Of a DNA stretch of 64,000 nucleotides, positions 18,075 through 25,605 are shown piece by piece. Below the pieces are notes generated by a model that had not been told where the DNA came from, did no database searches, and saw only the letters and a program-made list of their open reading frames with translations. How positions within the stretch are numbered: the first letter of the stretch is position 1; the number at the start of each line of letters is the position of its first letter. The stretch spans positions 782,501 through 846,500 of the forward strand of contig NZ_CP123639.1 in the NCBI RefSeq assembly GCF_029889745.1, written 5' to 3'. The DNA comes from Ligilactobacillus faecis. GTDB taxonomy: Bacteria > Bacillota > Bacilli > Lactobacillales > Lactobacillaceae. A program made the translations under genes and the position numbers.

Positions 18075-18884
18075 TTAAAAACTATTCTCATACCGTTGAT
18101 GGAAAAACTTAGCTTTTAGGAAAGCTGTGCCTTTTTTCCACCAATTTACACCTTCGACATAAACAAGTGGGAGTTCTGTGATCTCATCCGTTTTGATCAC
18201 TCCATTTTTAATTTGTTGTTGGAGCCAAACGTTAAAAATTATTTCACTGACTCGCCCATAAAAGCGTTGTTGAAATGGGGATAGTTCAGATGCCCCCATT
18301 TCTTTTTCGAGTGCGAACAAAATCTTAAAGAGCCATGTACAATAGTCATTCAAAAGATCTTTTTGCATGATCATCATATTGAACATGTAACCAGAACGTT
18401 GTTTTAAAACTTGATCGTAAGTGGCAAGATAATCGGGATAAAGCTTCTCGATCACTCGTCTAGTCGCATCAAGTTGGTTTGAATAATGTGTATGCTCATA
18501 GTGTGAGTAAAGCGTTTCGATGTAATAGTGTCGTTTTTTGGGTAAGATCACTCGATATTTGCCTAACAAAGGTGCTAATTCGGTGTACTTAATGATCCAA
18601 GCTAAGCGTTCTTTACCAATGCGTTTTTTACTTCCAAAATGGCGCCGATAATGCGCTAAGCCGATATAGTCGGCATCCAGATTCTTCCAAGCCCAATAAA
18701 GCCCAGTCAACTCACTATAACTATTATTCTTTTCAGAAATATTTTCCCCAACGTTATCTTTTTGGTATCCTAAGTCAAGTTCTGGATGTAAACTTGCCCC
18801 CACATGGAGAGGGATATACATCGAGTCATCAGGCATAGCATACTGTTTATGTGTAGCTATGACTATTTTAACTTTATTTTCCAA
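18075..18884 (-). CDS. DUF4422 glycosyltransferase
   Basis: DUF4422 domain protein, commonly annotated as an exopolysaccharide glycosyltransferase. Recognised by KIVIATHKQYAMPDD at the N-terminus, the SELTGLYWAWKN segment and the highly typical YIGLAHYRRHF near residue 90. TTG 18884 has GAGGAGA about 6 bases upstream; GTG 18899 is possible but sits on the ribosome site. Length about 269 aa, no signal peptide. Paired with the priming sugar transferase, it presumably adds a later sugar; donor and acceptor cannot be told from sequence. Confidence 0.85.
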   Translation of the reverse strand: MENKVKIVIATHKQYAMPDDSMYIPLHVGASLHPELDLGYQKDNVGENISEKNNSYSELTGLYWAWKNLDADYIGLAHYRRHFGSKKRIGKERLAWIIKYTELAPLLGKYRVILPKKRHYYIETLYSHYEHTHYSNQLDATRRVIEKLYPDYLATYDQVLKQRSGYMFNMMIMQKDLLNDYCTWLFKILFALEKEMGASELSPFQQRFYGRVSEIIFNVWLQQQIKNGVIKTDEITELPLVYVEGVNWWKKGTAFLKAKFFHQRYENSF

Positions 18885-19101
18885 AAGTTCTCTCCTCACT
18901 CATATCCATCTAGTTAAGACATCGTCATAGATGGGACTGTTTGCATAAAATACTTTATTTATAATTATACCAAACAAAGTATATACTACCTAAACAAATA
19001 TAGCACAATTAGCATAAAAAAGCTTTAAAAATAGTAAAAACGATAGCTAGATGACAAATAATTAAAAAAATCACGATAGGTGTGTGTAAGAGAAAAGATT
19101 A

Positions 19102-19110
19102 TGCTATACT
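19102..19110 (+). promoter_or_regulatory. extended -10 promoter of khpB
   Basis: TGCTATACT is an extended -10 box about 64 bases before the khpB start. No clear -35. The rest of 18900-19173 is AT-rich and shows no gene. Confidence 0.5.
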
Positions 19111-19173
19111 ACTAAATGAGTTGCGGGCGAGATGTCTGCTTATTTTTGTTGATCACTTTTAGGGGGAAACAGC

Positions 19174-19854
19174 GTGAAATTTTGGGGCAAGACAACGCAA
19201 ATTGCGATCCGATCTGGCTTAGAGAAGTTACATACAACAAGAGAACAGGTCGAAATAAAAGTTATCAGCGAAGGCCGCCGTGGTTTTCTTGGATTAGGTA
19301 AAAAACCTGCTGAAGTCGAACTCTTACCTAAAGCAGTACTGCCTAAAAAAGAAACTAGACCACAAAAAAATGTTGAGAAACAGGCCAAAGAAAGTGAGTT
19401 GGAAGATCAGCTACACAAATTAGGTTATTATTTGGCGGATATCACTCAAAAAATGGGGATCGAAACAACGATCGAGGTCGTTGTTTCCAAAAAAGTCGTG
19501 ACTTACATTTTTGAAACAAAGCAGGAAGGGATCTTGATCGGACGCCACGGCAAAACGCTCAATGCACTGCAATTATTAGCCCAAGATTTTTTAGATCGGC
19601 AGAGCCAAAAAAAGCTTCAAGTCGTGTTGGATGCCGCAGATTATCGGGCACGTCGCAAAGAAACATTGCGTTTATTAGCTCAAAAAGTTGCTGCCGATGC
19701 TCTTTATCAACAAGAAAAACAACAACTTGATCCAATGCCAGCGTTTGAACGCAAGATAATCCATGCTGCTTTAGCCCAAAACAGTCAAGTCACGACCTAT
19801 TCTTGTGGAAATGAGCCGCGTCGTGCGGTCGTTGTGGAACCGGCCAAACGTTAA
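19174..19854 (+). CDS. khpB: RNA-binding protein KhpB (Jag/EloR)
   Basis: Jag/KhpB RNA-binding protein, in streptococci and lactobacilli a partner of KhpA in controlling cell elongation. Domains in order: Jag-N (residues 1-50, with RRGFLGLGKKPAEVEL), a basic linker, KH domain (about 85-155, containing the modified GxxG loop GRHGKTLNALQ) and R3H (about 160-225, with R near 162 and H near 190 plus PRRAVVVEPAKR at the end). GTG start with AGGGGG upstream. It stands apart from the usual rnpA-yidC-jag neighbourhood and is followed by a MarR-type regulator after 32 bases. Confidence 0.9.
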   Translation: MKFWGKTTQIAIRSGLEKLHTTREQVEIKVISEGRRGFLGLGKKPAEVELLPKAVLPKKETRPQKNVEKQAKESELEDQLHKLGYYLADITQKMGIETTIEVVVSKKVVTYIFETKQEGILIGRHGKTLNALQLLAQDFLDRQSQKKLQVVLDAADYRARRKETLRLLAQKVAADALYQQEKQQLDPMPAFERKIIHAALAQNSQVTTYSCGNEPRRAVVVEPAKR

Positions 19855-19886
19855 GGCGAATAGTTGATTAAGAGAGGATTTTGACT

Positions 19887-20357
19887 ATGTTTGAGCACAA
19901 ACCTGACCATTTGGAAGATGAATTATGTTTTTCGATCTATACAGCCCAACGCTTCTACAATCGGTTTTATACAGAATCGCTGAAGCAATTTGGTCTGACT
20001 TATGCCCAATACATCACATTATTAGTGTTGTGGGAAGCAGACGATAAGATGATCATCCGCGATCTTGGACTTCGTTTGAAGTTAGATACAGGGACTTTGA
20101 CCCCATTATTAAAACGGATGGAAAAAGACGGTTGGATAACGCGGACACGAACAAAAGAAGATGGTCGTAAAGTATTTATCGAACTGACTGCTAAAGCACG
20201 TGAACTTGAACCAAAGATCAAAAATCAAGTCACGACATGTTTTGCTTCGTTCAATATGACAGAAGCTGAATATCAACAAGCAGTTGAATTTGTCAAAGTA
20301 TTGTCGAAAAAACTCGAAGATAACAACAAATTGTTGCTCAATACAACACGTTTTTAA
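19887..20357 (+). CDS. MarR family regulator, OhrR-like
   Basis: Winged-helix repressor of the MarR family, 156 aa. The cysteine in ELCFSIYTAQRFYNRFY (about residue 13) sits where OhrR proteins carry the peroxide-sensing cysteine, and the following GLTYAQYITLLVLWE plus DLGLRLKLDTGTLTPLLKRME match OhrR. It would be inactivated by organic hydroperoxide oxidation of that cysteine. ATG 19887 has AGAGAGGA 8 bases upstream; TTG 19881 is less suited. No ohr peroxidase gene is adjacent, which is unusual for OhrR, so its target is elsewhere or it has another role. Confidence 0.82.
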   Translation: MFEHKPDHLEDELCFSIYTAQRFYNRFYTESLKQFGLTYAQYITLLVLWEADDKMIIRDLGLRLKLDTGTLTPLLKRMEKDGWITRTRTKEDGRKVFIELTAKARELEPKIKNQVTTCFASFNMTEAEYQQAVEFVKVLSKKLEDNNKLLLNTTRF

Positions 20358-20360
20358 GTT

Positions 20361-20400
20361 AAAAGACCCGTCCAAGGTGGAAGTTGGCCGGGTCTTTTTT
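20361..20400 (+). terminator. terminator after the OhrR-like gene
   Basis: AAAAGACCCG pairs with CGGGTCTTTT across an 18-base loop and runs into T. Bases 20403-20609 contain no convincing gene. Confidence 0.88.
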
Positions 20401-20609
20401 AGCGCAAAAAAGAAGAGATTTCCCAGGAAATTTACATTCAGGTAAAAAAGGGTAAAAATAGTAAGAGTAGAAAGTGTAACTAAGTAATTTTGCTAAAGAC
20501 ATTTGCGTTGGGCAGATGGATACCTTGCGCCCTTCAGTCAAAGCTTATTTTTTAGATCTGCTGCATTTCAAAGTCGTTTCGGCTAAAAAAATTCGCCCCA
20601 AATACCAAC

Positions 20610-20647
20610 AAAAAGAGGCCCCCTGTAAAGTAAGAGGACCTCTTTTT
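20610..20647 (-). terminator. terminator of the efflux-pump transcript
   Basis: AAAAAGAGG and CCTCTTTTT form the outer stem with a further short G/C-rich pairing inside. It lies just beyond the stop of the small gene at 20652 on the minus strand. Confidence 0.75.
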
Positions 20648-20651
20648 AGAG

Positions 20652-20909
20652 TTAGAAGGAGTATTGTTCGATCGGTGTTTCAAACCAATCATAGCGTAGA
20701 AGTTGTTTGAGCTTTTTATTAACTGGGATCCAGATCCCACTCTTTAAAATATCTTTCATTGTTTGGATGAAGAGCGCATCTTTTTTAGTGCTTTGAGGCC
20801 GTGCGACCTCGATCACTTCATTTTCTTCAGTTTTCACGGTGATCGTTTGTTCTTGTACTGCCACGACTTGGGCCGAAACGATCTCTTGATTCTTGTTTTT
20901 TGTATCCAT
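20652..20909 (-). CDS. small hypothetical protein, 85 aa
   Basis: Not recognised. Soluble, charged protein of 85 aa beginning MDTKNKNQE, with a predicted beta-rich first half (VSAQVVAVQEQTITVKTEE) and a basic second half ending IEQYSF. ATG 20909 has AAAGGAA 8 bases upstream, while the longer frame to 21008 has no ribosome site. It is the last gene on the minus strand after DUF4811 (gap about 105 bases) and is followed by a terminator, so it may be a separate short transcript or the tail of the pump operon. Confidence 0.65.
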   Translation of the reverse strand: MDTKNKNQEIVSAQVVAVQEQTITVKTEENEVIEVARPQSTKKDALFIQTMKDILKSGIWIPVNKKLKQLLRYDWFETPIEQYSF

Positions 20910-21014
20910 AATTGATGTTCCTTTCTGGATCAAGTACCTATGATACGATACAACTACTAGGCTACACCAATAAGGTAAATTTATCTGTAAGTAACTCTTA
21001 AAAAACATTTAAAA

Positions 21015-21719
21015 TTATTTAAGCGTTTGTTTGATCAGATCAGCGACCGTTTGTTGGAGGGCCTCTTGCTGTAATTCTTTCAACAAAGCAGCTTGTTTAG
21101 CTGTCGACATCGTTGGGTTAGCTTGCAAACGTTTGGCAAAGCGTTCTTGCACGAGTTTAGTCGTTGCATGTTGGATGCGATCTTTGTTTTGTGAAAAGAC
21201 TTGCTTGAGTCTTTGAGCTTGTTTTGTACTCAAAACGTACCAATTTTGATTGATCGCAAAGTCATAAGTTCTGTGCTTGAGGCGTTTATCATTGTGTAAA
21301 ATGCTAAAGAAAAATTTAGACCATTTATTTTGATAAACATAACGCTCTTCAGTGATCGTTACTGTTGGCGTTTTGGTTGTGTAGTGATATTTGACAGTTG
21401 TATCAGCTGTTTTTGTCGCTTGTGGTTTCTTTTGCGCGACATCTGTTTTATAGAGATAGACACGTTCTGAACCAGTTCCAAGTTGTTGGTAAAGTAAAGT
21501 GTCAAGTTGCTCTGTTGTTGAAGAGACTAACGGGCGGGTCGTTTTAGTCGTTTCAACTTTCATCCCAAATTCATAAGAATCATTCAAGACGATCACACTT
21601 GTCATCCCGATCATCACGGCAAAAGCTAAAAGAGCATAGATAAAGCGGTGTTTGATCGTCGGTAAGACAGTAAAGATGAAAAATAAGATCGTCGCTAAGA
21701 CTAAGATCACGATACTCAT
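21015..21719 (-). CDS. DUF4811 domain membrane protein
   Basis: DUF4811-type protein, 234 aa: two N-terminal hydrophobic helices (about 2-18 and 24-44) and a large extracytoplasmic or soluble region rich in Thr/Lys/Gln, with the conserved YHYTTKTPTVTITEERYVYQNKWSKFFF-type region (about 110-140). Its ATG overlaps the stop of the MFS gene by 4 bases (ATGA), indicating translational coupling. DUF4811 genes are known to accompany DHA2 drug pumps in lactobacilli, so it is probably an accessory or partner of that pump; no activity is established. Confidence 0.82.
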   Translation of the reverse strand: MSIVILVLATILFFIFTVLPTIKHRFIYALLAFAVMIGMTSVIVLNDSYEFGMKVETTKTTRPLVSSTTEQLDTLLYQQLGTGSERVYLYKTDVAQKKPQATKTADTTVKYHYTTKTPTVTITEERYVYQNKWSKFFFSILHNDKRLKHRTYDFAINQNWYVLSTKQAQRLKQVFSQNKDRIQHATTKLVQERFAKRLQANPTMSTAKQAALLKELQQEALQQTVADLIKQTLK

Positions 21720-23209
21720 TTAAGATCGCCCCCCTTTTGTTCTAATGGTGCTTTGCGGGAAGTAATATTGCCTTTCTTTAAGAAGAAAGCAAAGAAGAGC
21801 GCACAAGCAGCAAAGAGAACGGAGATAAAGAAAGCAGCGTGATAACCATTTAAAACAGCAGTTGTTGCTTGATCAGCATAAGTCAACGGTGTTTTGACTA
21901 AAACTTGATGGGCCGGCATCGAAGCCTTAGTGACTGAACTCAAAACTGAGATCAAGATCGCTGTCCCGATCGAACTCAAAACTTGACGGAAAGTGTTGTT
22001 GACAGCTGTTCCGTGAGAGATCTTATTAAACGGCAAGACGTTCATTCCGGAAGTCGTGACTGGCATCATCGTTGCTGCGATCCCAAACATTCGGATCGCA
22101 TAAAAGACGATGATCAACATGATCGAAGTCTCTTTTGTGATGAAAAGAAATGGGATCGAGCCTAACGTCAACATCGTCATCCCAGCAAGCGCCATAAAGC
22201 GAGCTCCATAGCGGTCAAATAAACGGCCTGTGATCGGAGACATGATCCCCATCGCTAAAGCGCCTGGAAGTAAGATCAAGCCAGAATGAAAGGCTGATTC
22301 GCCTCGGATGTTTTGAATGTAAAGGGGAATGACCATTTCTGAACCGACTAAAGCTAAGTTAGCGACCCCACTCAAGAGTGCGGCTAAACTGAATTCACCG
22401 TATTTGAAGACGGTGATATCGAGGAATGGTTCGTCCATTTTGAGTTGGCGTAAGCAAAAGAGTGCAACAAAAAGTGTCCCTAAAAAGAGATAGAACAATA
22501 CGGCTTTATCGCCCCAGCCATCATTTCCAGCTTTAGAAAAGCCATAAAGTAAAGCCCCAAAGCCGATCGTTGAAGTAATGATCGAGATGATATCGATCTT
22601 TTGATGAGTATTTGGAACGACGCTTTTCATAAAGAAAAAGGCTAAGATGATCACGACTAAAACGATCGGAATGATCATGCCAAAGAGTTCGCGCCAAGTC
22701 CAGTTATCAACGATCCAACCTGAAAGGGTCGGTCCTAAAGCTGGCGCTAAGCCGATCACGAGACCGACTGTCCCCATGGCAGCTCCACGTTTTTCTGGAG
22801 GAAAGATCGAAAGCATGATCGTTTGTAAAAGAGGCATCGAGACTCCAACGCCGATCCCTTGGATCAAACGTCCCGCAAGTAAGACGCCAAAATTTTGCGC
22901 TAAAAAAGCCACAACTGTTCCCAGTAAAAAGGTCGACATTGCCCATAAATACATCGCTTTTGAGCTAAAACGGTTGATCAGCCACGCTGAGATCGGGATC
23001 ATGACCCCGTTGACCATCATAAAACCTGTTGTTAACCATTGAACTGTAGCAGTCGTAATATTAAAATCCTTCATGATCGCTGGAAAAGCGGTATTCATCA
23101 AGGTACTATTCAAAATCGTACAAAAAGAACCTACCATCAAAACTAATACAAGTAAATTACGGTTATAAGTATTTCCCGCAGTATCGGTAGGTAGCTTTTG
23201 ATTTTCCAA
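21716..23209 (-). CDS. DHA2-family multidrug efflux MFS transporter
   Basis: Proton-driven multidrug exporter of the 14-helix DHA2 (EmrB/LmrB-type) family, 497 aa. The helix-1 segment LNSTLMNTAFPAI, motif A-like region after helix 2, motif C GLAPALGPTLSGW in helix 5 and the INRF/FSSKAMY loop are visible. TTG start at 23209, supported by AAGGAAGTGATC just upstream; this rare start may hold expression down. It is coupled to DUF4811 and divergent from a MerR-type gene with which it shares a palindromic promoter region. Substrates unknown. Confidence 0.9.
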   Translation of the reverse strand: MENQKLPTDTAGNTYNRNLLVLVLMVGSFCTILNSTLMNTAFPAIMKDFNITTATVQWLTTGFMMVNGVMIPISAWLINRFSSKAMYLWAMSTFLLGTVVAFLAQNFGVLLAGRLIQGIGVGVSMPLLQTIMLSIFPPEKRGAAMGTVGLVIGLAPALGPTLSGWIVDNWTWRELFGMIIPIVLVVIILAFFFMKSVVPNTHQKIDIISIITSTIGFGALLYGFSKAGNDGWGDKAVLFYLFLGTLFVALFCLRQLKMDEPFLDITVFKYGEFSLAALLSGVANLALVGSEMVIPLYIQNIRGESAFHSGLILLPGALAMGIMSPITGRLFDRYGARFMALAGMTMLTLGSIPFLFITKETSIMLIIVFYAIRMFGIAATMMPVTTSGMNVLPFNKISHGTAVNNTFRQVLSSIGTAILISVLSSVTKASMPAHQVLVKTPLTYADQATTAVLNGYHAAFFISVLFAACALFFAFFLKKGNITSRKAPLEQKGGDLK

Positions 23210-23250
23210 AAGATCACTTCCTTACAAGCGTAAAATAAAATGTAGTGCCA

Positions 23251-23312
23251 ACTATATACTTATTCTTAAATTATGTCAAGTATCTTGACAAAGTTGATAA
23301 AAAATATACAAT
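23251..23312. promoter_or_regulatory. face-to-face promoters sharing one palindromic operator
   Basis: TGTCAAGTATCTTGACA (23274-23290) is a perfect 7+3+7 palindrome. Its right arm contains the plus-strand -35 TTGACA (23285-23290), 16 bases before TACAAT (23307-23312) for the MerR-type gene. Its left arm read on the minus strand is also TTGACA (23274-23279), 17 bases from TATAGT (23251-23256) for the efflux pump. A repressor on this site would cover both -35 boxes at once. Confidence 0.85.
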
Positions 23313-23359
23313 CAATAGCAAAGGGGTAATTCAAGTAAAGATTAAGTGAGGGAAAAATA

Positions 23360-23788
23360 ATGCATAAGAATAAGCCAGAATTTATCCATGATATTCAGAT
23401 CGGGATCGGGGATGTTTGTAAGATCACAGGCGTTTCTGGACGCCAGTTACGTTACTGGGAAGAACGTGGCTATATCCATTCTTTAGATGATCCTAAAAGT
23501 TCCGTACGAAAATATAGTTTAGATATCTTATATAAAGTCGGTTCGATCAAGCATTTTATCGATGAAGGCTACACATTAGCTAAAGCAGTCGAAAAATCAG
23601 AACAGCGTAGTAAAGAGATGATGGTCGTGCGCCATTTTATGGTCGATTGTTTAAAAGAAGTCAAAGTGACAGATTTAAAAAAAGGTTACGGTGAACTTGA
23701 GTTAGGTACTTATGCAGGTCAAAAAGTCGTCGGGATCCGGGATGAAAACGGCTCGCGCTTTGAAATGCGACCGTTGGAGGGAAAGTGA
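23360..23788 (+). CDS. MerR-type transcriptional regulator
   Basis: DNA-binding protein of 142 aa with an N-terminal MerR winged helix: IGDVCKITGVSGRQLRYWEERGYI (about 17-40) and a second segment with RKYSLDILYKVGSIKHFIDEGYTLAKAV. The C-terminal part (about 85-142) is short and lacks cysteine clusters or a drug-binding GyrI domain. It is divergent from the DHA2 pump and probably controls it and itself through the shared palindrome (inference). Its stop overlaps the start of the VOC gene by one base (TGATG), so the two are translated together. Confidence 0.86.
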   Translation: MHKNKPEFIHDIQIGIGDVCKITGVSGRQLRYWEERGYIHSLDDPKSSVRKYSLDILYKVGSIKHFIDEGYTLAKAVEKSEQRSKEMMVVRHFMVDCLKEVKVTDLKKGYGELELGTYAGQKVVGIRDENGSRFEMRPLEGK

Positions 23789-24174
23789 TGGAATTTAGCA
23801 CACCACATCATATCGCGCTTATTTGTCATGACCGTACAAAAGCGCTCCATTTTTATCGTGATATCTTAGGTTTTACTTTAACAGCAGAACATGTAAGACC
23901 TGAAAAAAATGATATTTTATTGCTGTTATGCAAAGCAGAGCTTGTCTTAGAGCTCTTTATCAAACCAGACGCCCCAGCGCGTATCAGTGGAAGCACAGGC
24001 GAGGCATGTGGTCTACGTCATCTAGCGTTTAAGACAGCTGACGTAGAAAAAGCTAAACGCTATTTAGAAGCGCAAAATGTCAAATGTGAAGCGGTCAGAG
24101 TCGATGATTATAATGGGAAGAAAATGCTGTTTTTCTTTGATCCAGACGGTTTGCCCCTTGAATTACATGAATAA
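23788..24174 (+). CDS. VOC/glyoxalase superfamily protein
   Basis: Single-module vicinal-oxygen-chelate protein of 128 aa, similar to the SMU_1112c/YaeR group of glyoxalase-like proteins. Visible metal-ligand positions: His in TPHHIALICHD (about residue 7-8), Glu in LVLELFIKP, His in GLRHLAFKT and Glu in GLPLELHE at the C-terminus. ATG 23788 is preceded by GGAGGG and overlaps the MerR-type stop. Possibly a lactoylglutathione-lyase-like or drug-binding/detoxifying enzyme; its pairing with a drug-pump regulator makes a resistance role plausible but unproven. Confidence 0.85.
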   Translation: MEFSTPHHIALICHDRTKALHFYRDILGFTLTAEHVRPEKNDILLLLCKAELVLELFIKPDAPARISGSTGEACGLRHLAFKTADVEKAKRYLEAQNVKCEAVRVDDYNGKKMLFFFDPDGLPLELHE

Positions 24175-24194
24175 AAGTAAAAGAGATGATATGT

Positions 24195-24470
24195 ATGACT
24201 GAGAAACTAAAACAAGCGCTCATTCATTATCCGATGACAGCGCTAGTCGTGTTGATGACTTTTTTAGCTTGTGGATTTTTACCGTTGAGCATTTTCAATA
24301 AACTAGCTTTACTTGTGATCGTCTGGTGGGTCGGCTTTGAATTTGAACGACCGATCAACAAGATGATCCAGCAAAAGAAGCTAAATTCGTATGCTGGGCG
24401 CGTTTTTTGTTTAGTTGTGACGCTAGTCTTTGCTAGCGTATTAGCTTATGTTCAGATCAGATTTGCTTAA
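24195..24470 (+). CDS. small membrane protein
   Basis: Not recognised. About 91 aa with three hydrophobic segments (about 13-33, 36-50 and 68-88) separated by a basic loop (KMIQQKKLNSYAGR). ATG 24195 fits GAGATGAT 7 bases upstream; ATG 24186 would add three residues. It follows the VOC gene by about 20 bases, the third and last gene of the MerR-VOC transcript, and ends at a strong terminator. It may be a small accessory to efflux or envelope function, which is only a guess from context. Confidence 0.7.
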   Translation: MTEKLKQALIHYPMTALVVLMTFLACGFLPLSIFNKLALLVIVWWVGFEFERPINKMIQQKKLNSYAGRVFCLVVTLVFASVLAYVQIRFA

Positions 24471-24472
24471 AG

Positions 24473-24503
24473 AGCTTGAGTCGTTAGGACTCAGGCTTTT
24501 TTT
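24473..24503 (+). terminator. terminator of the MerR-VOC transcript
   Basis: AGCTTGAGTC pairs with GACTCAGGCT (one G-U) around a 5-base loop, followed by seven T. Confidence 0.9.
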
Positions 24504-24543
24504 GTTCAGAAAGATTTTATTTATATTTTTTAAATAATATTAC

Positions 24544-24574
24544 TTGACCATCTATATTATACGTCATATAATAT
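24544..24574 (+). promoter_or_regulatory. padR-operon promoter with palindromic operator
   Basis: TTGACC (24544-24549), 17-base spacer, TATAAT (24567-24572). Arms ATATTATA (24554-24561) and TATAATAT (24567-24574), 5 bases apart, form a perfect palindrome filling the spacer and the -10 box: the likely autoregulatory site for the PadR protein. A related half-like sequence GATAATATAAC lies just downstream. Confidence 0.82.
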
Positions 24575-24619
24575 CATTGAAGTTAAGATAATATAACAAA
24601 GAAAGGTGGAGAAAGTCGT

Positions 24620-24988
24620 ATGGAAATCAAAGTAACTGCTGATCTATTAGATGGTTTAGTATTAGCCTTGCTTGAGCGCCAAGACTATTACGGCTATGCC
24701 TTGACTCAGGATATGCAACAGGCGATCTCGATCTCAGAATCGACGATGTATCCTGTCTTGCGACGCTTACAAAAAAATGCCTATGTGACGACTTACGATG
24801 CACCTTATCAAGGGCGCAATCGGCGTTACTATAAGATCACAGAACGCGGGGAACACCACTTAGAACGGATCAAAAAAATGTGGAATGATTATAAAGAAAG
24901 CTTAGACGCTGTTTTTGCAGCAGTCGATAGTTATCATCGAACTGAAGAAAATGAGGAGGGGCAACCATGGATCGGGAAAGATATTTAA
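24620..24988 (+). CDS. PadR family transcriptional regulator
   Basis: Winged-helix repressor of the PadR family, 122 aa (small s1/s2-like type). Typical segments: LLDGLVLALLERQDYYGYALTQDM, SESTMYPVLRRLQKNAYVTTY and GRNRRYYKITERGEHHLE. It heads a four-gene transcript with DUF1700, DUF4097 and PspC genes, the familiar Firmicutes arrangement in which the regulator senses envelope or antibiotic stress and is relieved to express membrane-associated proteins. The last 22 bases overlap the next gene. A palindrome over its own -10 box supports autorepression. Confidence 0.92.
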   Translation: MEIKVTADLLDGLVLALLERQDYYGYALTQDMQQAISISESTMYPVLRRLQKNAYVTTYDAPYQGRNRRYYKITERGEHHLERIKKMWNDYKESLDAVFAAVDSYHRTEENEEGQPWIGKDI

Positions 24989-25605
24989 CAGAATTGGAGG
25001 AATACTTACAAGCTTTGACGCCTGAAGAACGCGCCGATGCGATCATGTTTTATTCGGAATTTATCGAAGATGCTGGGCTAGAAACACGGGCGCAGATCGA
25101 AGACCGTTTAGGAACACCGAGAGCTTTGAGTAAAAAAGTTTTAGCTGATTATTCGATCAGATCGGTCGAAAAAGAGGTCAAGCATCGTAATACGGCAACT
25201 CCACGCTCAAATATCAAAATGATCTGGCTTGTGATCTTAGCCTTATTAGCTTCACCTGTTTTGATCGGGGTCGGAGGGCTTTTGATCGGGCTCTTAGTTG
25301 CGATCGTGGCTGTCTTTTTAGCCGTTGTTTTTGGCGCCGTGATCCTCTTTTGTGGGGGCGTTGTCTTGATGGGCGTTACGTTATATATCGGGTTTGCTTT
25401 GTTGATCTCAAATTGGGCCGTGGGTCTGTTTTATCTAGGGATCGGGGTAACAGCATTAGGGGCTTTACTTGTCACGATCCCGATCGCTTATTGGATCATT
25501 CGAGTGGTCTTACAAGGGATCGCGAATCTTTCCCGTTACCTCTATGACAGACTAGTCAAAAATCGCAATCATATTGGAGGGGATAGAGATGAAAAAGATA
25601 TTTAA
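24967..25605 (+). CDS. DUF1700 domain membrane protein
   Basis: DUF1700 protein of 212 aa. The N-terminal 60 residues form the usual soluble helical domain (YLTELEEYLQALTPEERADAI, then EDRLGTPRALSKKVLADY), followed by four or so strongly hydrophobic segments (about 85-190) and a basic tail. The start overlaps padR by 22 bases, with GAGGGG upstream, and the end overlaps the DUF4097 gene. In other Firmicutes DUF1700 and DUF4097 are always near PadR or LiaRS-type genes; the pair is thought to act at the membrane in stress response. The exact biochemical role is unknown. Confidence 0.88.
   Translation: MDRERYLTELEEYLQALTPEERADAIMFYSEFIEDAGLETRAQIEDRLGTPRALSKKVLADYSIRSVEKEVKHRNTATPRSNIKMIWLVILALLASPVLIGVGGLLIGLLVAIVAVFLAVVFGAVILFCGGVVLMGVTLYIGFALLISNWAVGLFYLGIGVTALGALLVTIPIAYWIIRVVLQGIANLSRYLYDRLVKNRNHIGGDRDEKDI

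Noticed and set aside
20516-20710. Plus-strand ORF of 64 codons
   Set aside because: It has no ribosome site, runs through a terminator hairpin and overlaps the better-supported minus-strand gene at 20652-20909.
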